Shown here piece by piece: positions 56,863 through 64,000 of a stretch of DNA of 64,000 bases. How positions within the stretch are numbered: the stretch's first letter is position 1; each line of letters starts with the position of its first letter. The stretch is from Rhodobacteraceae bacterium REDSEA-S34_B6 (GTDB lineage: Bacteria; Pseudomonadota; Alphaproteobacteria; Rhodobacterales; Rhodobacteraceae): assembly GCA_001627925.1 (NCBI GenBank), contig LUQC01000094.1, positions 1 through 64,000 of the forward strand, read 5' to 3'. Below the pieces are notes generated by a model. It was not told the origin of the DNA, did not search any database, and saw only the letters and a list, made by a program, of their open reading frames with translations. The position numbers and the translations under genes are program-made.

Positions 56863-56864
56863 TA

Positions 56865-57865
56865 CTAAAGCCAACCCGATAAATTGTCTTCAATAATTTT
56901 ACAGAGCGCACCAATATGCGAAGGCTCTTCGTTTAAACAGGGTATATACAAGAAATCATTGCCACCGGCTTCCTCAAAGCTCTCTTTTATTTCCTCGTTA
57001 ATTTCTTCAAGAGTTTCGATACAGTCTGCTGAGAACGCAGGCGCAATTACTGCAATATTTTTTTTCCCATCCTCTTTTGCTAATCTTGCTACTTCCTCAA
57101 CGGTGTAAGGTTTCAACCATTCCTCTGGACCAAACTTAGACTGAAAGGTTGTAACAATCTCGGTATCAGACCAACCAAGCCGCTCTTTGAGAAGCCGCGT
57201 AGTTTTCTGGCATTGGCAATGATATGGGTCACCTCCTTGCACCAGGTAACGGCGAGGAACACCGTGGTATGAACAAACTAATATTTCTGGTTTTTTATCA
57301 GCCCCTTCATAAGCAGTTTCCACAGACTTAGCCAATGCGTCGATATATAAGGAATTATCGAAATATGGTGAAACGGTTCTAACAGATGGCTGCCATTTCT
57401 CATTCATAAGCGCCCTGAAAAATTGATCATTAGCGTTCTAACTAACGATCGGACCCGTGATTTTGTCGACGGGTTGCCATAGCGCATACAGAAATCCACA
57501 GCCACACTATCTCCATATTTCTCATGCATAATTTTCTTAATTGCGGCTGTTTGAGCTTTGGTTATTGTCATCAATGGGCTTTCTGACTCAGCTTCATTCC
57601 AAATTGACTTATAAGCGGCACCAGACCGAAAAGGCCTTGACGTAAGGATAAGCAGTTGTAGCAAAGGCTGCCAAAGAAATGGAGAATAATCGATCACCCT
57701 TCGATCTGATAAAAATTCATTTAAGTATCTTCTCATCGACCAATAATCATAATTATCGGGCGTACCTAAATTAGCAACTAAGATACCAATCTTTTGCTTT
57801 GGAATTTTTGGATGGTCTTCTTCTGCATACTGTGGTGTCTCGAGTGGCGTTGAAGTATCAAACAT
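56865..57865 (-). pseudogene. hemH: Ferrochelatase, internal deletion with frameshift
   Basis: Last step of haem synthesis, inserting ferrous iron into protoporphyrin IX. From ATG 57865 the N-half is normal (KIGILVANLGTPDNYDYWSMRRYLNEFLSD; VAVDFCMRYGNPSTKSRVRSLVR). After AGA at 57437-57439 the frame goes wrong (TLMINFSGRL, stop at 57404). The proper protein resumes in another frame at GCT 57434 as ANDQFFRALMNEKWQPSVRTVSPYF and carries the catalytic-half features VCSYHGVPRRYL. About 24 residues, normally containing the LFFPLYPQY segment, are missing; the total is 1001 nt. If real, the enzyme would be inactive. Confidence 0.85.
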
Positions 57866-57930
57866 TTCTTTCCTTCAGAGCTAATAGTCAACCTTTTCAA
57901 TTAATTGACATAAAACATTTATCACCATGG

Positions 57931-58752
57931 TCAATCCGGTAACCTAGTTTCTTTTGACCGCAGGGCATCAGCCAAGCGCATTTTTGCACTTCCCGGCCTG
58001 ACTGGCTTTTGTTGACCAGGATCCGGTGCCCAACCTGTGAGATAAATATGTTCATAAGTTGTACTTATCATGTCGTCTGATTTAGAGAAATTCTTTTGAT
58101 ATAGCTCAGATGCTAATCGAAAAACACTACGTTTTGAGAAATTCTTTGTCCTATTCATGAGCACATTTGTTTCAGCCATCGCACGCAAGTCGTGCAGCAA
58201 AGCATAAAAATCTTTATAGAGACACTCTGTAATTGAACTATCTGCCACCGGCAAAGCAAACCCCGCTCTTTGCAGAAGCGAGCCAAGATCACGAATTTCA
58301 GCCAAAGGCATAAACCTTGGATGAATTCCGCCTGATAATGTTGTTTCTGCCTCTATCAGCACATCACGCAGCTCGTTTAATGTCGCTCCACCTAAACACA
58401 CAGCAATCATCAAACCGTCACCTTTAAGAGCGAGCCTTAGCTGAATTAGCTGGCCCACAGGATCATTCGCCCAATGTAATGCCATAGCATGTATTACAAG
58501 ATCATATTTGCCACGTTTTAAATTTAGATTTTCATTATCTTCGATTACGGTAGCCGATGGAAATGCTTTGCGCCAAATCGTTGATAGACCCGTTACAATA
58601 GCAATTGATTGAAAATCTCTATTAATATTAATAAGTCTGTCTTTAACCTCTGATATGGCAAGTTCATGGAGAAAATATCCACCACTATCAACGGCCCTCT
58701 TTCGGTTCATCTTCAATGCTGTTCGATCAACTAAAATCTTAGGGTTATTCAT
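57931..58752 (-). CDS. NDUFAF5-like SAM-dependent methyltransferase family protein
   Basis: A 273-residue class I SAM-binding-fold protein resembling the BioC-like alphaproteobacterial homologues of mitochondrial NDUFAF5 (complex I assembly factor). Features: RKRAVDSGGYFLHELAISEVKDRL at the start, MALHWANDPVGQLIQLRLALKGDGLMIAVCLGG, then NELRDVL, PLAEIRDLGSLLQRAGF, and the C-terminal TYEHIYLTGWAPDPGQQKPVRPGSAKMRLADAL. The glycine-rich SAM motif I is weak here (IAIVTGLST), as often seen in this group, so enzymatic activity is uncertain. ATG 58752 gives the usual start; 58770 is an alternative. It is opposite grxC across 131 bp; comF, its common neighbour, is absent. Confidence 0.7.
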   Translation of the reverse strand: MNNPKILVDRTALKMNRKRAVDSGGYFLHELAISEVKDRLININRDFQSIAIVTGLSTIWRKAFPSATVIEDNENLNLKRGKYDLVIHAMALHWANDPVGQLIQLRLALKGDGLMIAVCLGGATLNELRDVLIEAETTLSGGIHPRFMPLAEIRDLGSLLQRAGFALPVADSSITECLYKDFYALLHDLRAMAETNVLMNRTKNFSKRSVFRLASELYQKNFSKSDDMISTTYEHIYLTGWAPDPGQQKPVRPGSAKMRLADALRSKETRLPD

Positions 58753-58883
58753 TAAAATATTGCCCAACATGAGAATAAAATTCTGAAATTGATAAATTTA
58801 TCAACAGCATTTAGTACTAAATAAACCGTCACTTAATAACAAGATCATAACATTAAAGCAAAACAAACCTGCGACTTTTTGAA

Positions 58884-59141
58884 GTGAACAAGATTACAAT
58901 ATATCTAACCCAAACATGTGGATTTTGTCATGCCGCAAAAAGATTACTAGAAAAGAGTGGAATTTCCTACTACGAAATCGATATTTCATCTGATCTTAAA
59001 GGCAGGGAAGAAATGATGAAAAAATCAAATGGGATGCGAACCGTACCGCAAATATTTGCGAATAATAAACATGTTGGTGGTTTCTACGAATTGTATATTC
59101 TCCAACAATCTGGCGGACTTGAAAAATTATTGAAAGATTAA
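58884..59141 (+). CDS. grxC: Glutaredoxin GrxC
   Basis: Small thiol-disulfide oxidoreductase of 85 residues. The active site is CGFC at 12-15 (E. coli Grx3 has CPYC; the Gly-Phe variant is less common). TVPQIF and a GG pair (GGFYELYILQQSGGL) mark the glutathione-binding surface. The start is a GTG at 58884; there is no good alternative ATG upstream. The Nit-type gene follows after 3 bp, then marR after 2 bp, so all three are one transcription unit. Confidence 0.88.
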   Translation: MNKITIYLTQTCGFCHAAKRLLEKSGISYYEIDISSDLKGREEMMKKSNGMRTVPQIFANNKHVGGFYELYILQQSGGLEKLLKD

Positions 59142-59144
59142 CCA

Positions 59145-59981
59145 ATGTGGAAAGGCGCGCTTTTTCAACTATCCTCTACGGAAAATCCCGAAGAAAACTT
59201 AGAAATCATAAGTAAAATGATTAATATAGCTGCAGCTAAAAATGTAGATTTTATTGCGTTACCAGAGACTGCCAACTGCATTTCAAACTCTAAAACACAT
59301 CAAGACAAAGTACTACAAGTAGAGGAAGAAGACATTACCCTGGCAAGTTTAATCAAAGCTGCCAAAAATAAGTCTCTAAATATATTAGTGGGCTCTCTAG
59401 CTCTCAAACATAATAAAAGCGGAGATGAATTAATAAATCGCTCTTTCTTTATAGACACCTCAGGTAGAATTCTAGCAAAATACGATAAACTTCACATGTT
59501 TGACGCTAACGTATCGTACTCCGAAACATACAATGAGAGCTCAAGATTTGTGGCAGGGGAAAAAGCAATAGTCGTTTCAACTGACATCGGAAAATTCGGC
59601 TTGAGCATATGCTACGATATCAGATTTCCCCATCTTTACAGAGATCTTTCTAAACGGGGAGCACAGATACTGACAGTACCTTCTGCATTTACGGTGCCGA
59701 CAGGTAAGGCTCATTGGGAAATACTATTGCGCGCGCGTGCGATAGAAAACGGTGCTTTCGTAATTGCTCCAGCGCAAACTGGAACACATAATTTTTCCAA
59801 TGGCGGTCACAGAAAGACATATGGCCACTCAATGGCAGTCGACCCATGGGGGACTGTTCTGGTAAATGCCACTAGTAGTGTAAATAGTTTATCATACTTT
59901 TCGTGTGATCTATCTAAGGTGACAGCAGTTCGTTCTAAATTGCCGTCATTGACGCATGATTGTAAGTACAGTTATGAGTAG
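59145..59981 (+). CDS. Carbon-nitrogen hydrolase (Nit-type)
   Basis: A 278-residue nitrilase-superfamily amidase with the Glu-Lys-Cys triad visible: Glu41 in ALPETAN, Lys115 in KYDKLHMFD and Cys156 in SICYDIRFP. The pattern matches Nit1/Nit2-type proteins, some of which hydrolyse deaminated glutathione. Linkage to grxC fits a thiol-repair role, though that is inference. Start at ATG 59145, 3 bp after grxC; length normal. Confidence 0.88.
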   Translation: MWKGALFQLSSTENPEENLEIISKMINIAAAKNVDFIALPETANCISNSKTHQDKVLQVEEEDITLASLIKAAKNKSLNILVGSLALKHNKSGDELINRSFFIDTSGRILAKYDKLHMFDANVSYSETYNESSRFVAGEKAIVVSTDIGKFGLSICYDIRFPHLYRDLSKRGAQILTVPSAFTVPTGKAHWEILLRARAIENGAFVIAPAQTGTHNFSNGGHRKTYGHSMAVDPWGTVLVNATSSVNSLSYFSCDLSKVTAVRSKLPSLTHDCKYSYE

Positions 59982-59983
59982 TT

Positions 59984-60415
59984 ATGGATAACGAAAACTC
60001 ATTGGCAGTATCACTTTTTGGAGAAATCCTTGCACTAGATCAGTTAGTGCGTGCTCGTTTAGCTAAGGTCTTACCTAAAGGAATGGAACTATCCCATTTT
60101 TCAGTATTAAATCAATTGAGCCATACTAAAATTGAAAGAACACCAGCTCAAATTGCAAAAAGTTTCCGTGTTACAAGAGGGGCAATTACAAATACTCTGA
60201 GTAAATTGGAGTTATCGGGATATATACATGTACGGCCCGATTGGGACGACGCAAGACGGAAAATGGTCAGCATTAGCCCTGCTGGTATCGTAGCAAGAAA
60301 CAATGCATTGGCAGCCGTTACACCGATCATAAATGAATTAATAAGCGAAATGGGAGAAGAACGGTTGAAGGCGATTGTTCCCATCTTAAGAGACCTAAGA
60401 CAAAAGTTTGAGTAA
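59984..60415 (+). CDS. MarR-family transcriptional regulator
   Basis: A 143-residue winged-helix regulator. The helix-turn-helix is in TPAQIAKSFRVTRGAITNTLSKLELSGYIHV with the wing RPDWDDARRKMVSISPAG. It follows the amidase gene after 2 bp, so it may control this operon or other loci; its ligand is unknown. After its stop there is a gap of about 140 bp without a gene before nhaA. Confidence 0.88.
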   Translation: MDNENSLAVSLFGEILALDQLVRARLAKVLPKGMELSHFSVLNQLSHTKIERTPAQIAKSFRVTRGAITNTLSKLELSGYIHVRPDWDDARRKMVSISPAGIVARNNALAAVTPIINELISEMGEERLKAIVPILRDLRQKFE

Positions 60416-60558
60416 CATCAAACTTGATTTGGATTGAGCTACACCTAGCTACAAGTTATCTATAATAAACTCGGTGATTGGAGTACTGATTTTATTGTAG
60501 CACTTGATACAATGAATGATTGTTGATAGTCAGCCACAAAAATAAGGTGTGTGTTTTT

Positions 60559-61812
60559 ATGTATCGCGTTTGGAATTTTTTAACTAACTACTCGCTGCTC
60601 CTCATTATTGGAGCCATTATAGCGCTTATTTGGGCTAACACGAATCCAATAAGTTATCACCATTTTGTAGATTACGTTATTTGGGATTATTCCCCAATCG
60701 GCCACTACCATCATGGTCACCGAACTCTGACCTTACATTACTTAGTGAATGATATTCTCATGGCTCTATTCTTTGCAATTGCGGCTAAAGAAGTTTGGGA
60801 AGCGATTATTCTCGAAAACGGAAGCCTAAGAGGTAGAAAAGCAGCTACCCCATTGTTTGCGACTGCGGGGGGCATGTTTGGACCAATAGCAGTCTATCTT
60901 GGTATGGCTATGATGCTTGGCTCTGACACTTACAATGCAGTTGCAAATGGATGGGCAATCCCAACGGCCACCGACATAGCTTTTTGTTATCTTGTGGGAC
61001 GATTAGTGTTTGGTGCTGGCCATCCCGCGGTAAGCTTTTTGTTACTTCTGGCCATTGCAGACGATGCAGCTGGGTTAATCATTTTAGCTATTTTTTATCC
61101 CTCTGGAGAACTGGCTCCAGAATGGCTCTTGTTGTCCGCTGGCGCCGCTCTTTTGGCTTATCTAGTATTTAATTGGCTTCCTGGAAAACTCGATGCTGGC
61201 GATCCAACCAAAGCAAAAGCAACCTGGATTCGTAAAAATTTGTCTTTTTGGCCATATGCTATTGCTGGTTGCATAAGTTGGTATGGTTTTATGCGTTCAG
61301 GTTTACATCCTGCATTAGGACTACTACCCATTGTTCCAGCAATACCTCATGCAGATCGAGCGTTTGGGTTTTTTGACCAAGCAGAAGAACACGTTCATGA
61401 CCTTCTCAATACTATGGAGCACGCTCTTAAACATCCAGTAGAAGTGGTGCTTTTCTTCTTTGGGTTGCTAAATGCCGGCGTAGAATTCTCTGCTATTGGC
61501 GATGCAACTTGGCTAGTTCTAGCTGGTCTGATAATTGGAAAACCGATTGGTATATTTTTATTTGGGTGGCTTGCCGCAGTGCCACTAAAACTGGGAATGC
61601 CTGAAGGCTTAAGGTTGGTTGATCTTGTAGTCATTGGGTTTGTCGCAGCAATTGGTTTTACAGTTTCATTATTTGTGGCAACTGTCGCTTTTGAAGCAGG
61701 ACCTGTGCAAGATGCTGCAAAGATGGGGGCCTTGTTTAGTTTCGCAGCCGCAATTTTATCCATAATCGCTGGTAAAGTTACAAAAGTTGAAAAGAAAGAA
61801 TTAGAAATCTGA
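60559..61812 (+). CDS. nhaA: Na+/H+ antiporter NhaA
   Basis: Sodium/proton antiporter of the inner membrane with about 12 helices, 417 residues. NGWAIPTATDIAFCYLVGRL and LLLLAIADDAAGLIILAIFY contain the paired aspartates that bind Na+ (in E. coli Asp163-Asp164). The long C-terminal part with HALKHPVEVVLFFFGLLNAGVEF and a His-rich loop near the N-terminus (GHYHHGHR) mark a Rhodobacterales-type subgroup. A TTG at 60520 is in frame, but ATG 60559 with AAGGTG upstream gives MYRVWNFLTNYSLLLIIGA, the usual start. Confidence 0.93.
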   Translation: MYRVWNFLTNYSLLLIIGAIIALIWANTNPISYHHFVDYVIWDYSPIGHYHHGHRTLTLHYLVNDILMALFFAIAAKEVWEAIILENGSLRGRKAATPLFATAGGMFGPIAVYLGMAMMLGSDTYNAVANGWAIPTATDIAFCYLVGRLVFGAGHPAVSFLLLLAIADDAAGLIILAIFYPSGELAPEWLLLSAGAALLAYLVFNWLPGKLDAGDPTKAKATWIRKNLSFWPYAIAGCISWYGFMRSGLHPALGLLPIVPAIPHADRAFGFFDQAEEHVHDLLNTMEHALKHPVEVVLFFFGLLNAGVEFSAIGDATWLVLAGLIIGKPIGIFLFGWLAAVPLKLGMPEGLRLVDLVVIGFVAAIGFTVSLFVATVAFEAGPVQDAAKMGALFSFAAAILSIIAGKVTKVEKKELEI

Positions 61813-61909
61813 ACCATGAAGAATATTCTGGCATTATGTTTTGCTTCAGTTAGTATTGCCCGATAACATTTTATCTTTAACGGTTGAGAATTGATCAGTT
61901 ACTCGTACT

Positions 61910-62745
61910 ATGAAACGTCCATGTTTATTGATTTTCGGACTTGGCTACACGGCAAACGCATTAGTAGATTATTTAAGAGATGAGAATTGGGAGGTTTGGG
62001 GCACAACCAGAAGTGCTCCGACGGCCAATTTGCTCAGAAAAAAAAATATAAAGGCACTATTATGGCTATCAATCGGTCAGACTATATTTTGCACTCAATA
62101 GCTCCAACCGAAGTTGGAGATCCTGTTTATGAAAAATTTGCAGAGCAAATCATTTCAAGGTCTAAGCAACTTTCATGGTTTGGATACCTATCTACAACTA
62201 GCGTTTACGGTAATCACGACGGACATTGGGTTGATGAAAAAACACCCGTCAATCCATCAAACAACAGAGGGCGTCTGAGGTTAGAGGCCGAAAATAGATG
62301 GGCTAGCATCAACAATTTACCCTTACATATATTTCGTTTGGCCGGCATTTATGGTGTGAACCGAAATCCCTTGGATAAAATTAGGTCAGGCAAAGCACAG
62401 TTAATAAGTAAACCAGGACAATTTTTTAGTCGGATCCATGTTGAAGACATTGCAAGGGTTTTGAAAGCCTCAATCGATATGCCAAACTACGGCTCAATAT
62501 ATAATGTATGTGATGATATGCCTGCGGCACAAGATGAAGTCTTAGACTATGCAGCAAAACTAATTAACTATCCTGATCTTCCTAAAGTTGTTTTTGAAGA
62601 AGCAGAAATGACCCCGATGGCAGAAAGCTTTTATGCAGACAACAAACGCGTTAAGAATGATCTTATTAAAAGAGAATTTAAACTCACTCTAAAATATCCA
62701 GACTTCAAGTCTGGGCTGAGTGCATTAACTGGCAAAGTAGATTAG
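61910..62745 (+). pseudogene. SDR-type NAD-dependent epimerase (YeeZ-like), frame-broken
   Basis: Predicted extended-SDR-family protein with N-terminal FGLGYTANALVDYL (NAD-binding GxGxxA), then GTTRS and LLRKKNIKALLW. After TGG at 62063-62065 the frame reads LSIGQTIFCTQ to a stop at 62101. The normal protein resumes one frame back at GCT 62065 as AINRSDYILHSIAPTEVGDPVYEKF and continues to 62745 (YLSTTSVYGNHDGHWVDE, with the YxxxK-like region, and FRLAGIYG). About 8-9 residues (roughly 25 nt) appear missing. Related proteins act on sugar nucleotides or are uncharacterised. Confidence 0.75.
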
Positions 62746-62761
62746 GGGCAATTTATCGCTT

Positions 62762-64000
62762 TTATGCTAATTTTGAATTAATCTTAGAAATACCCAGGGT
62801 TGCTAATACTTTGTTAACAATATGCTCAGAATTCATTTCGGCAACGTTATACATATCCGACTGGCTCGCTTGATCGATAAAAACATCGGGAAGAAACATT
62901 GATCGAAACTTGAGCCCACGATCAAAATAACCTTTTTCTGCTATATGCTGTGCGACATGAGATCCAAAGCCTCCAACAGCGCCTTCTTCAACGGTAATTA
63001 TAACTTCGTGTTCAGAGCATAAAAGTTGTATTAAATCGTGATCAAGTGGTTTAGCAAATCGAGCATCTGCAACTGTTATGTTGAAACCCATTGGTCTTAA
63101 AAGTTCAGAAGCCTTAAGGACTTCTTTTAAACGAGCACCAAAACTTAATATAGCAACTTTGTTACCATTATTAATTATCCGGCCCTTACCAATTTCTAAT
63201 AAATCTCCAGCGTTTGGCAGCTCTACTCCAACACCCTCTCCTCTGGGATAACGAAGTGCTATTGGGCCTTCACTATATTCCGCAGCTGTTTGTACCATAT
63301 GGATAAGCTCTGCTTCGTCAGAAGGCGCCATAACAACAAATCCAGGTAGGTTCGCGAGAAAGGAAATATCAAAACTTCCTGCATGAGTGGCCCCATCTGC
63401 GCCAACCAGACCTGCCCGATCAATCGCAAACCTAACTGGTAGTCTCTGTATTGCCACATCATGGACAACCTGGTCATATCCTCTTTGAAGGAAAGTCGAA
63501 TAAATTGCACAAAAGGGTTTCATACCGCCAGCGGCCAGTGCAGCAGAGAATGTTACCGCATGTTGTTCAGCTATTCCAACGTCAAAACATCTAGAAGGGT
63601 ATCTCTCCGAAAAAAGTTTCAATCCCGTTCCATCCGGCATTGCAGCAGTAATTGCACAGATTTTATTATCCTTAGAAGCAAGATCCAGCAACGCATTTGA
63701 AAAAGCAGATGTATAACTTATTGCATTTGACTTGCCTTTTTCCTGTTTACCAGTAACTAAATCAAATTGCGCAGTTGCGTGACCCTTATCCTGTGAATTC
63801 TCTGCGGGAGCAAAACCGCGGCCTTTTTTTGTAACTGCATGAATTAAAATTGGTCCAGTTGCTCTCTGTTTTACAGTTCTTAAAACAGGCAACAATTGAT
63901 CTAAATCATGACCATCAATTGGGCCAATATAAGAAAAACCTAACGCTTCGAACATTGTGCCGCCAACAGCCATACCTTTGAGCAAATCTTTTGCCCGCTT
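62762..64000 (-). CDS. dxs: 1-deoxy-D-xylulose-5-phosphate synthase, 3' part
   Basis: Thiamine-diphosphate enzyme starting the non-mevalonate isoprenoid pathway. The 5' end lies beyond the window: the frame is open through 64000 and the visible 413 codons cover roughly the C-terminal two thirds. Seen: [31 protein letters not shown], the transketolase pyrimidine-binding domain with [18 protein letters not shown] and [18 protein letters not shown], and C-terminal [18 protein letters not shown]. The 17-bp gap to the convergent SDR gene is normal for this genome. Confidence 0.96.
   Translation of the reverse strand, partial: KRAKDLLKGMAVGGTMFEALGFSYIGPIDGHDLDQLLPVLRTVKQRATGPILIHAVTKKGRGFAPAENSQDKGHATAQFDLVTGKQEKGKSNAISYTSAFSNALLDLASKDNKICAITAAMPDGTGLKLFSERYPSRCFDVGIAEQHAVTFSAALAAGGMKPFCAIYSTFLQRGYDQVVHDVAIQRLPVRFAIDRAGLVGADGATHAGSFDISFLANLPGFVVMAPSDEAELIHMVQTAAEYSEGPIALRYPRGEGVGVELPNAGDLLEIGKGRIINNGNKVAILSFGARLKEVLKASELLRPMGFNITVADARFAKPLDHDLIQLLCSEHEVIITVEEGAVGGFGSHVAQHIAEKGYFDRGLKFRSMFLPDVFIDQASQSDMYNVAEMNSEHIVNKVLATLGISKINSKLA

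Overview
The window is a 64-kb, gene-dense, AT-rich (about 38% GC by eye) chromosome segment from an alphaproteobacterium. Lineage clues are an NDUFS4-type complex I accessory subunit, a class I lysyl-tRNA synthetase, a YlxR-L7Ae fusion in the nusA operon, an rnd-lptC-lptA-lptB-hpf-ptsN string and an NDUFAF5-like methyltransferase. Low GC, tiny or negative gaps between convergent genes and the lack of phage or IS DNA suggest a streamlined, probably marine, Rhodobacterales-like organism. That placement is inference. No rRNA, tRNA, CRISPR array or transposase was recognised.

Layout. 0-14 kb is housekeeping: a BaiN-like flavoprotein, mutL, an NDUFS4-like subunit, uvrB, a DUF4864 protein, class I lysK, a TerB-like protein, nadD, ettA and dnaE. 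14-23.6 kb is a purine locus: xdhABC (xanthine dehydrogenase and its cofactor chaperone) overlapping a BMP-type ABC importer, closed by a clear terminator. 23.6-27.5 kb holds a D-arginine-dehydrogenase-like flavoenzyme, a DUF938 methyltransferase, an unknown 82-residue protein behind an operator-like palindrome, and modBC (molybdate import) without modA. 27.5-33 kb is rimP-nusA-ylxR-infB, preceded by a short leader ending in a strong terminator just before rimP. 33-37.6 kb holds mutT-argJ opposite secA. 37.7-42.3 kb is a complete five-gene branched-chain-amino-acid-type ABC importer. 42.4-48.6 kb has a YghU-like GST, monomeric NADP isocitrate dehydrogenase, a CocE/NonD hydrolase and an HTD2-like dehydratase. 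48.6-57.9 kb contains dnaJ-dnaK, cysQ, ptsN, hpf, lptB-lptA-lptC, rnd, a MaoC dehydratase and hemH. 57.9-64 kb has the NDUFAF5-like methyltransferase, grxC, a Nit-type amidase, a MarR regulator, nhaA, an SDR epimerase and the 3' part of dxs.

The most unusual observation is that four genes in the last 15 kb (dnaJ, lptA, hemH and the SDR epimerase) are each broken by one internal deletion that removes conserved residues and shifts the frame, while everything else in the window is intact. Three of these normally matter for viability or stress survival. Either the contig carries clustered assembly or sequencing deletions, or the genome is losing these functions or supplying them elsewhere. Read-level evidence would decide.

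Functionally, the xdh locus, its importer and modBC form a coherent purine-uptake, purine-oxidation and molybdenum-supply theme. The rest is central information processing, envelope biogenesis and stress response.
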